Origin: Amycolatopsis decaplanina DSM 44594
GTDB lineage: Bacteria; Actinomycetota; Actinomycetes; Mycobacteriales; Pseudonocardiaceae
Length of the DNA stretch: 64,000 nucleotides
Reading direction: 5' to 3'
Assembly (NCBI RefSeq): GCF_000342005.1
Contig: NZ_AOHO01000071.1
Location: 206,365 to 270,364, forward strand
Made by a program: the position numbers and the translations under genes. Below the pieces are notes generated by a model. It worked only from the letters and a program-made list of their open reading frames with translations. It made no database searches and was not told the origin of the DNA. Each line of letters opens with the position of its first letter. The stretch's first letter is position 1. Positions 8,090 through 17,133 of the stretch are shown here, piece by piece.

Positions 8090-8542
8090 TCATCCCACCG
8101 GTTCGCCGATCAGCGACCCACCGGCGCCCTGCAATTGTGCGCGAAGTTCCGGAGTGAGGATCTGGCCGACGCGATCGACGAGCATCGTCATCTCGTAGGC
8201 GACCTGTCCGATGTCGCAGTTCGGGGCGGCGAGGATGGCCAGGCAGGAGCCGTCACTGATGGACATCAGCACCATGATGCCGAGCTCCATCTCGACGACG
8301 GTCTCGTTGACCGCGCCCGCCTCGAAACAGCGCGCGGCGCCCTGGGTCAGGCTCACCAGGCCGGACGCGACGGCGGCCAGCTGGTCGGCCCGGTCCAGCG
8401 GGAGCCTGCTGGACGCGGTGAGCAGGAGGCCGTCCGCCGACACGACCACGGCGTGCGCCACTCCGGGTACCCGCTCGGCGAAGTCATTCACCAGCCACCC
8501 GAACTGGTTCTGCTGGGGCTGGGCCGGGTTCGGCGAGGTCAT
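8090..8542 (-). CDS. cvnB: conservon roadblock/LC7 protein CvnB-like
   Basis: A 150-residue roadblock/LC7-domain protein, the expected regulator of the CvnD GTPase. Typical segments are FGWLVNDFAERVPGVAHAVVVSADGLLLTAS, DRADQLAAVASGLVSLTQGAARCF and VNETVVEMELGIMVLMSISDGSCLAILA. It starts with ATG in an ATGA overlap with the stop codon of cvnA, indicating coupled translation. Confidence 0.93.
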   Translation of the reverse strand: MTSPNPAQPQQNQFGWLVNDFAERVPGVAHAVVVSADGLLLTASSRLPLDRADQLAAVASGLVSLTQGAARCFEAGAVNETVVEMELGIMVLMSISDGSCLAILAAPNCDIGQVAYEMTMLVDRVGQILTPELRAQLQGAGGSLIGEPVG

Positions 8543-11500
8543 TCACCCTCCAAGGTTTCGTGGTTGGCTTCGGTCGCCTGGGCTGTGTGGTGCCGTCCGC
8601 GCTGGATGCCCTGCTGGAAGCTGCTCAGGCGACCGCGCACGTCGTGCGCGTCTCGCTGTGGTCGGGGGGTGACCGCCCCGGCGGGCGGTCCCGCGCTGCC
8701 CGGGAGCAGTTGCTCCCCGCGACGGCGCCTGGGTAATCCTGCCGAAGTCATCCGCGAGGGCACGGACTGGGACACCGCTTGGGCGGCTTTCCAGCCTTCG
8801 TCGGAGCCGAAGTTCCAGGTGTCCGACTGCTCGGTGGCGGCGACCGGTTCCGGTTTCGGGGACGCGGCCTGCGGTTTCTTCTCGGGCTTCCGGCTCGGCA
8901 ACGCGGCGGGCGGAGCCGCCGGACGCTCGGCCGTCCCCGTCCCCGTCTCCGTCGCCTTCGCGGGCTCGGCTGCCTTCGACGACTCGGGGGCCGCTGCCGG
9001 CTCGGGCCTCGCGTCCGGCTGGGCGGCGGGCTGGGCGGTGACCGGCGTGGCCTTGTCCGCCGCTTCCTTGCGCCCTCGCTTGACGCCCTGCTGGAAGCTG
9101 CTCAGCCTGCCCCGCACGTTCGCCGGGTCACGGACCGGCAGCTCCGACTTGGCGGCGGGTTCCGCGGCCGGGACCGACGACGCCGCGCTGCCCGGGAGGA
9201 GCTGCTCGCCCTTGCGGCGACGCGGCAATCCGGCCCGGGTGAACGTCGACGGGGCGTTCTGGGAGACCTCCTGCACCGTGCGGAAGGCCTTGTCGCTGGC
9301 GAAGTCCCAGGTGCGGGCCTCCTGCTCGGCGGTGGGAGCCGCCCCGGCCGTCTTCTTCTCTTCGGCTTCCTTCGCCCCCGGCTTCTCCTTCTTGACCCCG
9401 TGCTTTTCCGGAGCGGGCGCGGGCGAACGGAACCACACCGAGAGCATCTCGTCGAAGATCGGCGTCGTCTCCGACGCGGTGGGCGGCGGGGGCGGCGGGG
9501 CGGGTGTGGTCGCCTGGCTCCACCATTCGCTCAGCGTGGTGCTGTTCTTGGCCTCGAACAGTTCCTTGCCACTGGGCAGATCGCCTTCCGCCGGAGCGGG
9601 CTTCTCCGCCTCCTTGGCGACCGGTTCGGGCCGGGCGGCGGGTTCCGGTTCGGGGCGGCGGGGTTCCGATGCCGGCGGCTGGGCGGGCGGCGGTGTCGTC
9701 TCGTCCTTGGGGATCGGGCTGAACAGCGCCGTTCCCGAAATCTCCGGATCGGACGGCGGCCGCGGCTCCTGGGGGCGACTGTTCCCGTTGACCCCGGGCT
9801 TGGTGTGGCCTGCCAGATCGTTCGCCGACGGCCACCGCTCGCCGCCCTGCGGGGGCACGTTCGGCAGCGCCGGGCGCGAACCGTTCACGGGACGCTGACG
9901 ACGGGGCAGGCTTCCCGGCTGCTGCGACGGCAGCGGCGCGAGGCGCTGGGTGATCGGGCCGGTGGCGGGGCCGGGGTCTCCCCCGGGCGGGACCATCACG
10001 AGGTCCGCCGGGACCGAGACGGTGGCGCGCACGCCGACGATGTCCTTGCCACCGTGCAGCGAGACACCGATGCGGTGCCTGCTGGCCAGCCGCCCGACCA
10101 CGAACAGGCCCATCCGGCGTGAGGTGGTGAGGTCGACGCTGGGGGCCTCGGTGAGCCGGGCGTTGGCCTCGGCGACCTCGGCCTCGTTCATGCCGATGCC
10201 CTTGTCGAGGATGTCGATGCCGAACGAGCCGTCTTCGACGAGCCTGGTCGCGACGGTCACCTGGGTCTCCGGTGCGGAGAACGCCGTGGCGTTGTCCAGC
10301 AGTTCGGCGATCAGGCGCATCAGATCGTTGGCCGCGTACCCGACCAGCCGCACCGGCGGCGGGTTCTGCACGGTGACCCGCTGGTACTGCTCGATCTCGG
10401 ACACCGCCGCGCGCACCACGTCGGTGGCGGAGACCGGCTGACCGGAGCGCCTGCCCGGCTCGGCGCCGGAGAGGACCATCAGGTTCTCGTTGTTGCGGCG
10501 CATGCGGGTGGCGAGGTGGTCCAGCTGGAACAGCGTGGCCAGCTGGTCGGCGTCCTCTTCGTCGCGCTCCAGCCGCTCGATCAACTGCAGCTGCCGCTGC
10601 ACGAGGCTCTGGCTGCGGCGGGAGAGGTTGACGAACACGTTGCTGTAGCCGGTCCGCATCGAGGCCTGCTCGGTGGCCAGTCGCAGCGCCTGGTGGTGCA
10701 CCTTGTCGAAGGCCCTGGCGACCTCGCCGATCTCGTCGTCGCTGCCGACCGGGACGGGCCGCACGTCGGTGCCCTGCGAGCGGCCCTCCTGGATGTTGCG
10801 GACCGCGTCGGGAAGCTGCTTCTCGGCGACATCGAGGGCGCTGGCGCGCAGCACCTTCAGCGAGCGCAGCAACTGGCGGGTGATGAGGAAGACGACGGCG
10901 ACGGCGAGCACCATCGCGCCGAACAGCAGGACCGCGAGCAGACCCGCGCCGCTGCTGGCGTCGTCGACCAGTTCGGCCGAAACCGCGCTCGTCTCGCCGC
11001 CGAATTTGTTCGCGACCTCGCCGACCTTGCCGATCACCGCGGTCGAGGCATCGGTCCAGCCCTGCGCGGACAACGAGCGGAACGCCTGCGTGGACGAGGT
11101 TCCCTGTTCGCCGAGGGCGGTTTTCGCGAGCCTGTCGCGGTTTTCCATCGCTTCGGCGGTGACGGCGGCGCCGAACTCCTGGCGCTGCTGCTCCGAAGCG
11201 GCGGCGCGGAAGTCGGTGAAGCGGTCGGCCAGCCGGAGTTCGGCGGTGCGCAGCTGGTCGAGCTCGCTCGGCGCGAGGCTCGAACGCGCGATGCCGAAGG
11301 AGACCAGCGCCTGGCTCAGCGACAGTTGTTCCTTCATCACGGCGAGGTCGTGCAGCGCCGCGGGGGTGCCGCCGAGGACGTCTTGGCTGGCACCGGCCGC
11401 CAGCGCCGTGTCGAGGGCGAGCAGCGCGGTGGTCACGTCGGTGTACTCGCCGATCGCCTGGACGGGGTCGAGCTGTCCGGCGGAGGCCCGCTGGCGGATG

Positions 11501-11949
11501 TCGGCCAGCCTGTTCAGCTGGGCGGCCGCGGCGTCACGCGCCTGGCGGAGCGACGGCTCGTTCTCCACGGCCCGGGACGCGGCGGCGACGTAGAGAGGAA
11601 TGGCGGTGTCGACGTCGGCGCGCGCCGAGCCGAGCTCCAAGGTCCCGCCGACGGTGCCCGCGGTCAGCCCGGCGGCGGACTGGGTGCGTTCGCGGCCGAG
11701 GCCGTCGGCGAGGGTGCGGATGTGCCCGCTCAGCGCGACGAAACGATCCAGCCGCTGGTAGCCGTCGGAACGGCCGACCTGGCCGGCGATGGTGGCGATG
11801 CCCAGTGCGAGCGCGATGAGGATCGGCACCAGCGTCACGGCCGACAGCTTCACCGGCAGGCTCCAGTCCCGCCAGCGCACGAGCGTGCGCCAGCCGGTGG
11901 CCCACCGAGATGGCCGGGGAGTGCGTCCCAGCAGCTCACCGACCGGCAC
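8539..11949 (-). CDS. cvnA: conservon sensor histidine kinase-like CvnA with nitrate-sensor domain
   Basis: A membrane signalling protein of about 1136 residues. After a short cytoplasmic lead come a membrane helix (LSAVTLVPILIALALGIATIAG), an extracytoplasmic nitrate/nitrite-sensing-type domain, a second helix (GLLAVLLFGAMVLAVAVVFLI), HAMP, a dimerisation region (FVNLSRRSQSLVQRQLQLIERLE) and an HATPase domain (ELLDNATAFSAPETQV, GIGM). The remaining 480 or so residues are Pro/Ala/Glu-rich and carry two copies of a WxF..GLPRRR.GEQLLPGSA..VRGRLSSFQQG module. GTG 11949 is preferred because AGGAGA lies 8-10 bases upstream; an open frame to 12219 adds 90 residues of non-conserved sequence. Confidence 0.88.
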   Translation of the reverse strand: MPVGELLGRTPRPSRWATGWRTLVRWRDWSLPVKLSAVTLVPILIALALGIATIAGQVGRSDGYQRLDRFVALSGHIRTLADGLGRERTQSAAGLTAGTVGGTLELGSARADVDTAIPLYVAAASRAVENEPSLRQARDAAAAQLNRLADIRQRASAGQLDPVQAIGEYTDVTTALLALDTALAAGASQDVLGGTPAALHDLAVMKEQLSLSQALVSFGIARSSLAPSELDQLRTAELRLADRFTDFRAAASEQQRQEFGAAVTAEAMENRDRLAKTALGEQGTSSTQAFRSLSAQGWTDASTAVIGKVGEVANKFGGETSAVSAELVDDASSGAGLLAVLLFGAMVLAVAVVFLITRQLLRSLKVLRASALDVAEKQLPDAVRNIQEGRSQGTDVRPVPVGSDDEIGEVARAFDKVHHQALRLATEQASMRTGYSNVFVNLSRRSQSLVQRQLQLIERLERDEEDADQLATLFQLDHLATRMRRNNENLMVLSGAEPGRRSGQPVSATDVVRAAVSEIEQYQRVTVQNPPPVRLVGYAANDLMRLIAELLDNATAFSAPETQVTVATRLVEDGSFGIDILDKGIGMNEAEVAEANARLTEAPSVDLTTSRRMGLFVVGRLASRHRIGVSLHGGKDIVGVRATVSVPADLVMVPPGGDPGPATGPITQRLAPLPSQQPGSLPRRQRPVNGSRPALPNVPPQGGERWPSANDLAGHTKPGVNGNSRPQEPRPPSDPEISGTALFSPIPKDETTPPPAQPPASEPRRPEPEPAARPEPVAKEAEKPAPAEGDLPSGKELFEAKNSTTLSEWWSQATTPAPPPPPPTASETTPIFDEMLSVWFRSPAPAPEKHGVKKEKPGAKEAEEKKTAGAAPTAEQEARTWDFASDKAFRTVQEVSQNAPSTFTRAGLPRRRKGEQLLPGSAASSVPAAEPAAKSELPVRDPANVRGRLSSFQQGVKRGRKEAADKATPVTAQPAAQPDARPEPAAAPESSKAAEPAKATETGTGTAERPAAPPAALPSRKPEKKPQAASPKPEPVAATEQSDTWNFGSDEGWKAAQAVSQSVPSRMTSAGLPRRRRGEQLLPGSAGPPAGAVTPRPQRDAHDVRGRLSSFQQGIQRGRHHTAQATEANHETLEGE

Positions 11950-12147
11950 TTGGCCTTCTCCTGCAACGGTCACGTAGGTGACTCCCTGTCCGGCGTCCTG
12001 GCACGTTCTGTGGCGTCCGTTCCCGCGAGGTACCTGCCTGCGGGGAACTCGGCCCCGGTCTGACCGCGTGACCGATCGCGACGAGAGGGACCTTGTCCGG
12101 CGATCCGCGTGTCCCCAGGAACACCGGTCCGCGTCGGGAGGTCTTGC

Positions 12148-12163
12148 ACCTGCACGTGCAGGT
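12148..12163. promoter_or_regulatory. 16-bp perfect palindrome upstream of cvnA (candidate operator)
   Basis: ACCTGCACGTGCAGGT is a perfect palindrome about 200 bases upstream of the cvnA start. The flanks repeat parts of it (TTGCACCTGCA before, GCAACCTGC and GTGCA after), suggesting an array of related half-sites. It is probably a transcription-factor site for the conservon operon; the factor is unknown. Confidence 0.4.
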
Positions 12164-12843
12164 CGCAACCTGCGAAGTGCATGGTCGTCGAGATCAACGT
12201 TCCTTTGCCAATCGATCACTGCGGGTCAGCCGGGCCAAAGAATCGTACACCAATCCAGGTGCCGTCAATTCCGTTCAGTACACGGCTGCTGACCAGCGAA
12301 AAGTGTGTATCCGAACGATCCGAGGGGCCCGAAAACCGCCCGCGCGTCACAAACGAGGGAATTCCGGTTACGGGTTGCGCGGATACACAGGTTACCCTTA
12401 TCACCCGATCAGCCTACGTACGGTAGCCGCATCGCCCGTTTGAACTACTTTCCGTGCCCCCAACGGGTGGGTCAAGCCAAAATATGTGCCCGATGTTGTG
12501 GCCTTGCCATCCGAGCCGGTCCGATGCCGCCCGACATGGTGATTTCTTTCGAGACGCCCGGCGAAGCGGGCGATCTTCCCCCGCCCGGGGTCGCGGGCAC
12601 GATATCGGAACCCGTCGTGCCCCGGTAGCGAAACTACGATCTGTCACCAAAATGAGGGATACAGCGTGGTCATCGCCCGTCGCCTGCCACAGTGGGCCGT
12701 TCGGACGACGACCCCGCGTGACAACACCGCTCACTATTACGAGTGATAAAGCCGGATCATTTCGGCCGAAACGATTTTCCGCAACACTAAAACGAGGAGA
12801 AATCGAATACAGGCTCGCGCCTTCACGGAACCGGGGTCGCCTA

Positions 12844-12872
12844 TTCAGAGCGCGTGAAGCCGCAGTTAGTAT
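12844..12872 (+). promoter_or_regulatory. promoter of the DUF485-symporter operon
   Basis: TTCAGA (12844-12849), 17 bases, TAGTAT (12867-12872). Transcription would start near 12879, leaving a leader of about 40 bases with GGAGG just before the ATG at 12918. Confidence 0.5.
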
Positions 12873-12917
12873 GTGCGCTCCCGTACCGCGCCACGGATGC
12901 AAGTCCCGGAGGAACCC

Positions 12918-13340
12918 ATGCCCGACGTCGCGCGTCCTTACGCGGCGAGCAACGCCCTGGAGGACACCGGACAGATGCCCGCGCTGTTCGCCCGCGAGCG
13001 CCAGTCCACTCCCCCGCCGCCGCGCGCCACCGGCCCGGACTTCGACCGGATCCAGCACGGCAAGGAGTTCGTCGCGCTCCGCAAGACCTTCCGGCGATTC
13101 GTGTTCCCGATGAGCCTGCTGTTCTTCACCTGGTACATGACGTTCGTGCTGCTGGCGGCCTACGCCCACGACTTCATGAGCCGGAAGGTGTGGGGCGAGA
13201 TCAACGTCGGCATCCTGCTCGGACTGGGCCAGTTCGCCACCACGATCCTGATCACGATCGCCTACGTGAAGTTCGCCAACAAGCGGCTCGACCCCAAGAT
13301 CGAGCAGCTGCGGGCCTCGGTCGGGGCCGGTGAGCGATGA
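12918..13340 (+). CDS. DUF485 membrane protein (symporter accessory)
   Basis: A 140-residue protein with two membrane helices (FVFPMSLLFFTWYMTFVLLAAYA and VGILLGLGQFATTILITIAYVKFA) separated by HDFMSRKVWGEIN, the DUF485 pattern. DUF485 genes habitually precede acetate or monocarboxylate symporters (yjcH-actP arrangement). This gene overlaps the symporter by ATGA, so it is probably an accessory or stabilising subunit. ATG 12918 follows a strong CCGGAGGAACCC site; a GTG 45 bases upstream lacks one. Confidence 0.92.
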   Translation: MPDVARPYAASNALEDTGQMPALFARERQSTPPPPRATGPDFDRIQHGKEFVALRKTFRRFVFPMSLLFFTWYMTFVLLAAYAHDFMSRKVWGEINVGILLGLGQFATTILITIAYVKFANKRLDPKIEQLRASVGAGER

Positions 13341-14911
13341 GCATCCCCGACAACGACCCGGTACTGAACATCGCGGTGTTCGCGCTGTTCGTCGCGATCA
13401 CCCTGTACGTGGTGTATCGGGCCAGCACGCGTAATTCCTCCACTTCGGACTACTACGCGGCGGGAAGCGCCTTCACCGGGCGGCAGAACGGCATCGCACT
13501 TTCGGGTGACTTCCTCTCGGCGGCGTCGTTCCTCGGCATCGCCGGGGCGATCGCGATCCACGGCTACGACGGCTTCCTGTACTCGATCGGGTTCCTCGTC
13601 GCGTGGATGGTCGATCTGCTGCTGATCGCGGAGCTGCTGCGCAACACCGGCCGCTTCACCATGGGCGACGTGCTGAGCTTCCGGATGAAGCAGCGCCCGG
13701 TCCGCGCCGCGGCCGCGACGTCGACGCTGGTGATCTCCTTCTTCTACATGCTCGCGCAGATGGCGGGCGCCGGTGGACTGGTGGCGCTGCTGCTGGACAT
13801 CCACGGCGGCCTCGGCCAGGCGCTGGTGATCGGCGTCGTCGGTGTCATCATGGTCCTGTACGTGCTGGTCGGCGGGATGAAGGGCACCACATGGGTGCAG
13901 ATCATCAAGGCGACCATCCTGCTGCTGACCGGCGCGCTGATCACCGTGTTCCTGTTCGGCAAGTTCGGCTTCAGCTTCTCGAACCTGCTCGCCGCCGCCG
14001 CCGACAACAGCCCTCTCGGTGACGAACTGCTGGAGCCGGGAGGCTCGTACGGCATGACCGAGATCACGAAACTCGACTTCGTCTCGCTGGCGCTGGCGCT
14101 GGTCCTCGGCGCCGCCGCGCTCCCGCATGTGCTGATGCGCTTCTACACGGTGCCGAATTCGCGCGAGGCGCGGCGCTCGGTGGTGTGGGCGACCGCTTGC
14201 ATGACGATCTTCTATCTGTGCACGCTGGTCATCGGCTTCGGCGCGGCCGCGCTGGTCGGCCCGGAGGCGATCAAGAACGCGCCCGGCGGGGAGAACTCGG
14301 CAGCGCCGCTGCTCGCGCTGAACATCGGCGGCACCCTCCTGCTCGGCATCGTCTCGGCGGTGGCCTTCGCGACCATCCTCGCCGTCGTCGCAGGGCTGAC
14401 GATCACCGCGTCGGCCTCCTTCGCCCACGACGTCTACGCCAACATCTTCAAGCGCGGCAAGGCGGAACCGGCCGCGGAGGTCCGCGTCGCCCGGCTGACC
14501 GCGGTCGCCGTCGGGGCGCTCGCGATCGTGGGCGGCATCCTGGCGAACGGGCAGAACATCGCGTTCCTGGTGGCGCTGGCGTTCGCCGTCGCGGCGTCGG
14601 CGAACCTCTCGACGCTGCTGTACTCGCTGTTCTGGAAACGCTTCAACACCACCGGCACCCTGTGGGGCATCTACGGCGGGCTGATCGCCAGTCTGGTGCT
14701 CGTGTTCTTCTCGCCGGTGATGTCCGGGGCCGCGGACTCGATCATCAAGAGCGTCGACTTCCACTGGTTCCCGCTGAAGAACCCGGGCCTGGTGTCGATC
14801 CCGTTCTCGTTCTTGTGCGGCTTCGTGGGCACCTTCGTCGGCCGATCGAAGGCCGATCCGGTCAAGCACGCGGAGATGGAGGTGCGGTCCCTCACCGGGA
14901 TCGGCTCCTGA
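13337..14911 (+). CDS. sodium:solute symporter, acetate/monocarboxylate type (ActP/MctC-like)
   Basis: A 524-residue integral membrane carrier of the sodium:solute symporter family with about 13 helices. The N-terminus (STSDYYAAGSAFTGRQNGIALSGDFLSAASFLGIAGAIA) matches the ActP/MctC branch that imports acetate, propionate or pyruvate. Further family segments are TMGDVLSFRMKQRPVRAAAA, GGMKGTTWVQIIKA, ALPHVLMRFYTVPNSREARRSV and VSAVAFATILAVVAGL. It is co-transcribed with the DUF485 gene. No regulator lies next to it; the long upstream region may hold control sites. The substrate is inferred from family only. Confidence 0.9.
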   Translation: MSIPDNDPVLNIAVFALFVAITLYVVYRASTRNSSTSDYYAAGSAFTGRQNGIALSGDFLSAASFLGIAGAIAIHGYDGFLYSIGFLVAWMVDLLLIAELLRNTGRFTMGDVLSFRMKQRPVRAAAATSTLVISFFYMLAQMAGAGGLVALLLDIHGGLGQALVIGVVGVIMVLYVLVGGMKGTTWVQIIKATILLLTGALITVFLFGKFGFSFSNLLAAAADNSPLGDELLEPGGSYGMTEITKLDFVSLALALVLGAAALPHVLMRFYTVPNSREARRSVVWATACMTIFYLCTLVIGFGAAALVGPEAIKNAPGGENSAAPLLALNIGGTLLLGIVSAVAFATILAVVAGLTITASASFAHDVYANIFKRGKAEPAAEVRVARLTAVAVGALAIVGGILANGQNIAFLVALAFAVAASANLSTLLYSLFWKRFNTTGTLWGIYGGLIASLVLVFFSPVMSGAADSIIKSVDFHWFPLKNPGLVSIPFSFLCGFVGTFVGRSKADPVKHAEMEVRSLTGIGS

Positions 14912-14950
14912 GGTGCCTGAAGCCACCGATGGCCGGCTCTGGCGGTGGGC

Positions 14951-14996
14951 CTCGTGAGTGGTAAAGACGGTTAGAACCGTCCTTACCACTCACGAG
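14951..14996. repeat. 46-bp palindrome, family A copy 1 (CTCGTGAGTGG...)
   Basis: Arms of 22 bases beginning CTCGTGAGTGGTAAAGACGG, a two-base apex AG, and the complementary arm; one arm mismatch (A for G). It lies between the converging symporter and TetR genes. A long hairpin in either transcript, so probably a bidirectional terminator, although no T-run follows. Confidence 0.85.
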
Positions 14997-15004
14997 CACG
15001 GATC

Positions 15005-15574
15005 TCACGACACCCGGAGGCCGTCCAGCACGATCGCGAGAAGCCGCTTCGTGTCCTCCTCCGAAGCCTTGCTCGCGGCCGAACCCAGACCGTGGCCGAG
15101 CCGGAGGATGTCGACGCCGGCGACGTCGGCTCGGAGCACTCCCTCGTCCTGCGCCGCCTTCACGATCGTGTCCGCCGCGGCCCGCAAGCGCGACTGACAC
15201 CAGCCGAAGACTTCGGAGCCGGCGTCGACGGACGCCTTCAGTGTCATCGCGAGCCCGTGCTTCTCGACCACGTAGATGACGTGCGTGGCCAGCCACGTCT
15301 CGAGCGCCTGCCCCGGCGGCAACTCTTCGAGCAGGTCGTACGCCTGCTGCGCCAGCCCGTCGATCTCGTCGCGGTAGACGGCCTCGATCAGCTTGTCGCG
15401 TGTCGGGAAGTGCCGGTACAACGTGCCCGCGCCGACACCGGCGCGTTTGGCTATGTCGTCGGCGGGCACGTCCACGCCGTCGGCGGTGAACGCCTCCTTG
15501 GCCACGGCCACGATGCGCTCGTAATTGCGCCGCGCGTCCGCGCGCATGGGGCGGGCCGGATCGGCCGTGACCAT
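15005..15574 (-). CDS. TetR-family repressor of the divergent MFS exporter
   Basis: A TetR regulator of about 189 residues. The N-terminal helix-turn-helix is ADDIAKRAGVGAGTLYRHFPTRDKLIEAVY; the rest is an all-helical ligand domain (PGQALETWLATHVIYVVEKHGLA and so on). ATG 15574 is chosen because GAGGAGG stands five bases upstream. It is transcribed away from the MFS gene, and the shared intergenic region carries three GGAGA-N3-TCTCC sites, so it almost certainly represses both genes until an inducer binds. The inducer is unknown. Confidence 0.93.
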   Translation of the reverse strand: MVTADPARPMRADARRNYERIVAVAKEAFTADGVDVPADDIAKRAGVGAGTLYRHFPTRDKLIEAVYRDEIDGLAQQAYDLLEELPPGQALETWLATHVIYVVEKHGLAMTLKASVDAGSEVFGWCQSRLRAAADTIVKAAQDEGVLRADVAGVDILRLGHGLGSAASKASEEDTKRLLAIVLDGLRVS

Positions 15575-15599
15575 CTGCACCTCCTCGGGCGACGAAAAC

Positions 15600-15680
15600 G
15601 GAGACGTTCTCCGAATTCGCTTGCGTAAGCGGAGACTGTCTCCATATCATCGCTCACGACCTCAAGTGGAGAGTCTCTCC
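15600..15680. promoter_or_regulatory. three GGAGA-N3-TCTCC operators for the TetR regulator
   Basis: GGAGACGTTCTCC (15600-15612), GGAGACTGTCTCC (15631-15643) and GGAGAGTCTCTCC (15668-15680) are three perfect 13-base dyads with identical arms. The first is 25 bases from the TetR start, the third 31 bases from the MFS start. A weaker CGCTT-N4-AAGCG dyad sits between the first two (15618-15631). This is the classic layout of a self-regulated TetR/efflux pair. Confidence 0.75.
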
Positions 15681-15711
15681 GCTTCATCTCGTTACGTCTT
15701 TGGAGTATTCC

Positions 15712-17133
15712 TTGACCGAGCGAACCCTGCGTGCCGAGCCTAGGCCGGAGACCGCCGGGAGCCCGCCACCTCCGCACCGGCTGGTCCTCCCGATCATCCT
15801 GACCTGCCAGCTCATGCTCATCCTCGACGCGACGGTGATGAACGTCGCGCTCCCGCGCATCCAGTCCGAACTCGGCTTCACCGACACCGGCCTGTCCTGG
15901 GTGATGACGGCGTACAGCCTGGTCTTCGGCGGCCTGCTGCTGCTCGGCGGCCGGGCGGGTGACCTGTTCGGCCGCCGCCGGACATTCGTCGTCGGCGCGG
16001 CCGTGTTCACCGCCGCCTCCCTGCTCGGCGGCCTCGCCGGCTCGGCGGAACTGCTGATCGCCGCCCGGGTCGCGCAGGGCGTCGGCGCCGCGCTCGCCGG
16101 GCCGAGCACCCTGGCCCTGATCACCAGCACGTTCACCGAAGCCAAGGCCCGGGTGCGCGCGCTGGCACTGTTCTCGGCGATGTCCAGCAGCGGTTTCGCG
16201 ATCGGCCTGCTGCTCGGCGGGCTGCTGACCGAATGGATCTCGTGGCGCGCGGCGCTGTACATCAACGTCCCGTTCGGGCTCGCGATCGTCCTGCTCACCT
16301 CGCGATACGTCGCCGATCCTCCCCGTCGACGCGCCCGGCTGGACCTCCCCGGCGCGGTCACCGGCACCTTCGGCGTCGGCTCGCTCGTTTTCGCCTTCAC
16401 CCACGCCGCTTCGCACGGCTGGGGCGACACGATCACCCTCGGCGGCCTCGCCGCCGGGCTGGCGTTGCTGGCCGCGTTCCTCACGATCGAGACCAGGGTG
16501 AGCGAACCGCTGATCCCCTTGCGCCTGTTCGCCGAACGTGACCGCGCCGCGGCCTACGTCAATTTCTTCCTCGGGCCGATGGCGATGATGTCGATGTTCT
16601 TCTTCCTGACCCAGTTCCTGCAGGACATCGCGGGGTTCGCCGCGCTGGAGACCGGCTTCGCGTTCCTGCCGATGGCGGCCTGCATGTTCCTGCTGAGCAG
16701 GCTGATCCCGAAACTGCTCCCCTGGTTCGGGCCGAAACCGCTCGCGCTGACCGGGACCGCGCTGATGACCGGCGGGGTCGTCTGGCTGACCACGCTCACC
16801 ACGGACAGCGGCTACTTCTCGCATCTGCTCGGGCCGATGCTGCTGATGGGCGTGGGCGCGGGGCTGGCGTTCTCCCCGCTCAGCGTGATCATCATGGCGA
16901 CGGTGCCCACCGCCGACGCGGGTGCCGCGGGCGGCGCGTTACAGACGTTGCAGCAGGTCGGGGCGACACTGGGGCTGGCGATCCTGATCACCGTGTTCGG
17001 CGCGGTGACGCGGACCCCGTCCGGAAGCCCGGCGGAGACCACGGTCGGCGGGATGACCGCCGCCTTCACCGTCGCCGCCGCGGTGACGGCGGTGTCCTTC
17101 CTGGTGGCGCTGACCTTCCGGCGCCGGGCTTAG
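15712..17133 (+). CDS. MFS drug exporter, DHA2 (EmrB/QacA-like) family
   Basis: A proton-driven multidrug exporter of about 473 residues with 13-14 membrane helices. Motifs of the DHA2 group are LDATVMNVALPRIQSELGF in the first helix, GGRAGDLFGRRRTFVVG after helix 2 (motif A) and GLAFSPLSVIIMATVP later. TTG 15712 is favoured because TTGGAG is six bases upstream; another TTG at 15700 overlaps that site. It is divergent from its TetR regulator and preceded by the third GGAGA-N3-TCTCC operator. It ends four bases into the converging DUF3817 gene. Substrate unknown, likely a hydrophobic compound or antibiotic. Confidence 0.9.
   Translation: MTERTLRAEPRPETAGSPPPPHRLVLPIILTCQLMLILDATVMNVALPRIQSELGFTDTGLSWVMTAYSLVFGGLLLLGGRAGDLFGRRRTFVVGAAVFTAASLLGGLAGSAELLIAARVAQGVGAALAGPSTLALITSTFTEAKARVRALALFSAMSSSGFAIGLLLGGLLTEWISWRAALYINVPFGLAIVLLTSRYVADPPRRRARLDLPGAVTGTFGVGSLVFAFTHAASHGWGDTITLGGLAAGLALLAAFLTIETRVSEPLIPLRLFAERDRAAAYVNFFLGPMAMMSMFFFLTQFLQDIAGFAALETGFAFLPMAACMFLLSRLIPKLLPWFGPKPLALTGTALMTGGVVWLTTLTTDSGYFSHLLGPMLLMGVGAGLAFSPLSVIIMATVPTADAGAAGGALQTLQQVGATLGLAILITVFGAVTRTPSGSPAETTVGGMTAAFTVAAAVTAVSFLVALTFRRRA

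Larger units (their letters stand above)
11950..12917. other. 968-base divergent intergenic region
   Basis: No credible gene was seen between cvnA and the DUF485 gene. The part from about 12200 to 12870 is noticeably richer in A+T than its surroundings. It holds a 16-base palindrome at 12148-12163, a TTTCGGCCGAAA palindrome at 12760-12771, and a good promoter just before the rightward operon. Open frames here have poor codon bias and no recognisable sequence. Confidence 0.6.

Noticed and set aside
12220..12870. Genes in the A+T-richer intergenic region before the DUF485 gene
   Set aside because: Frames of 60-110 codons exist but lack codon bias, good starts and recognisable sequence.
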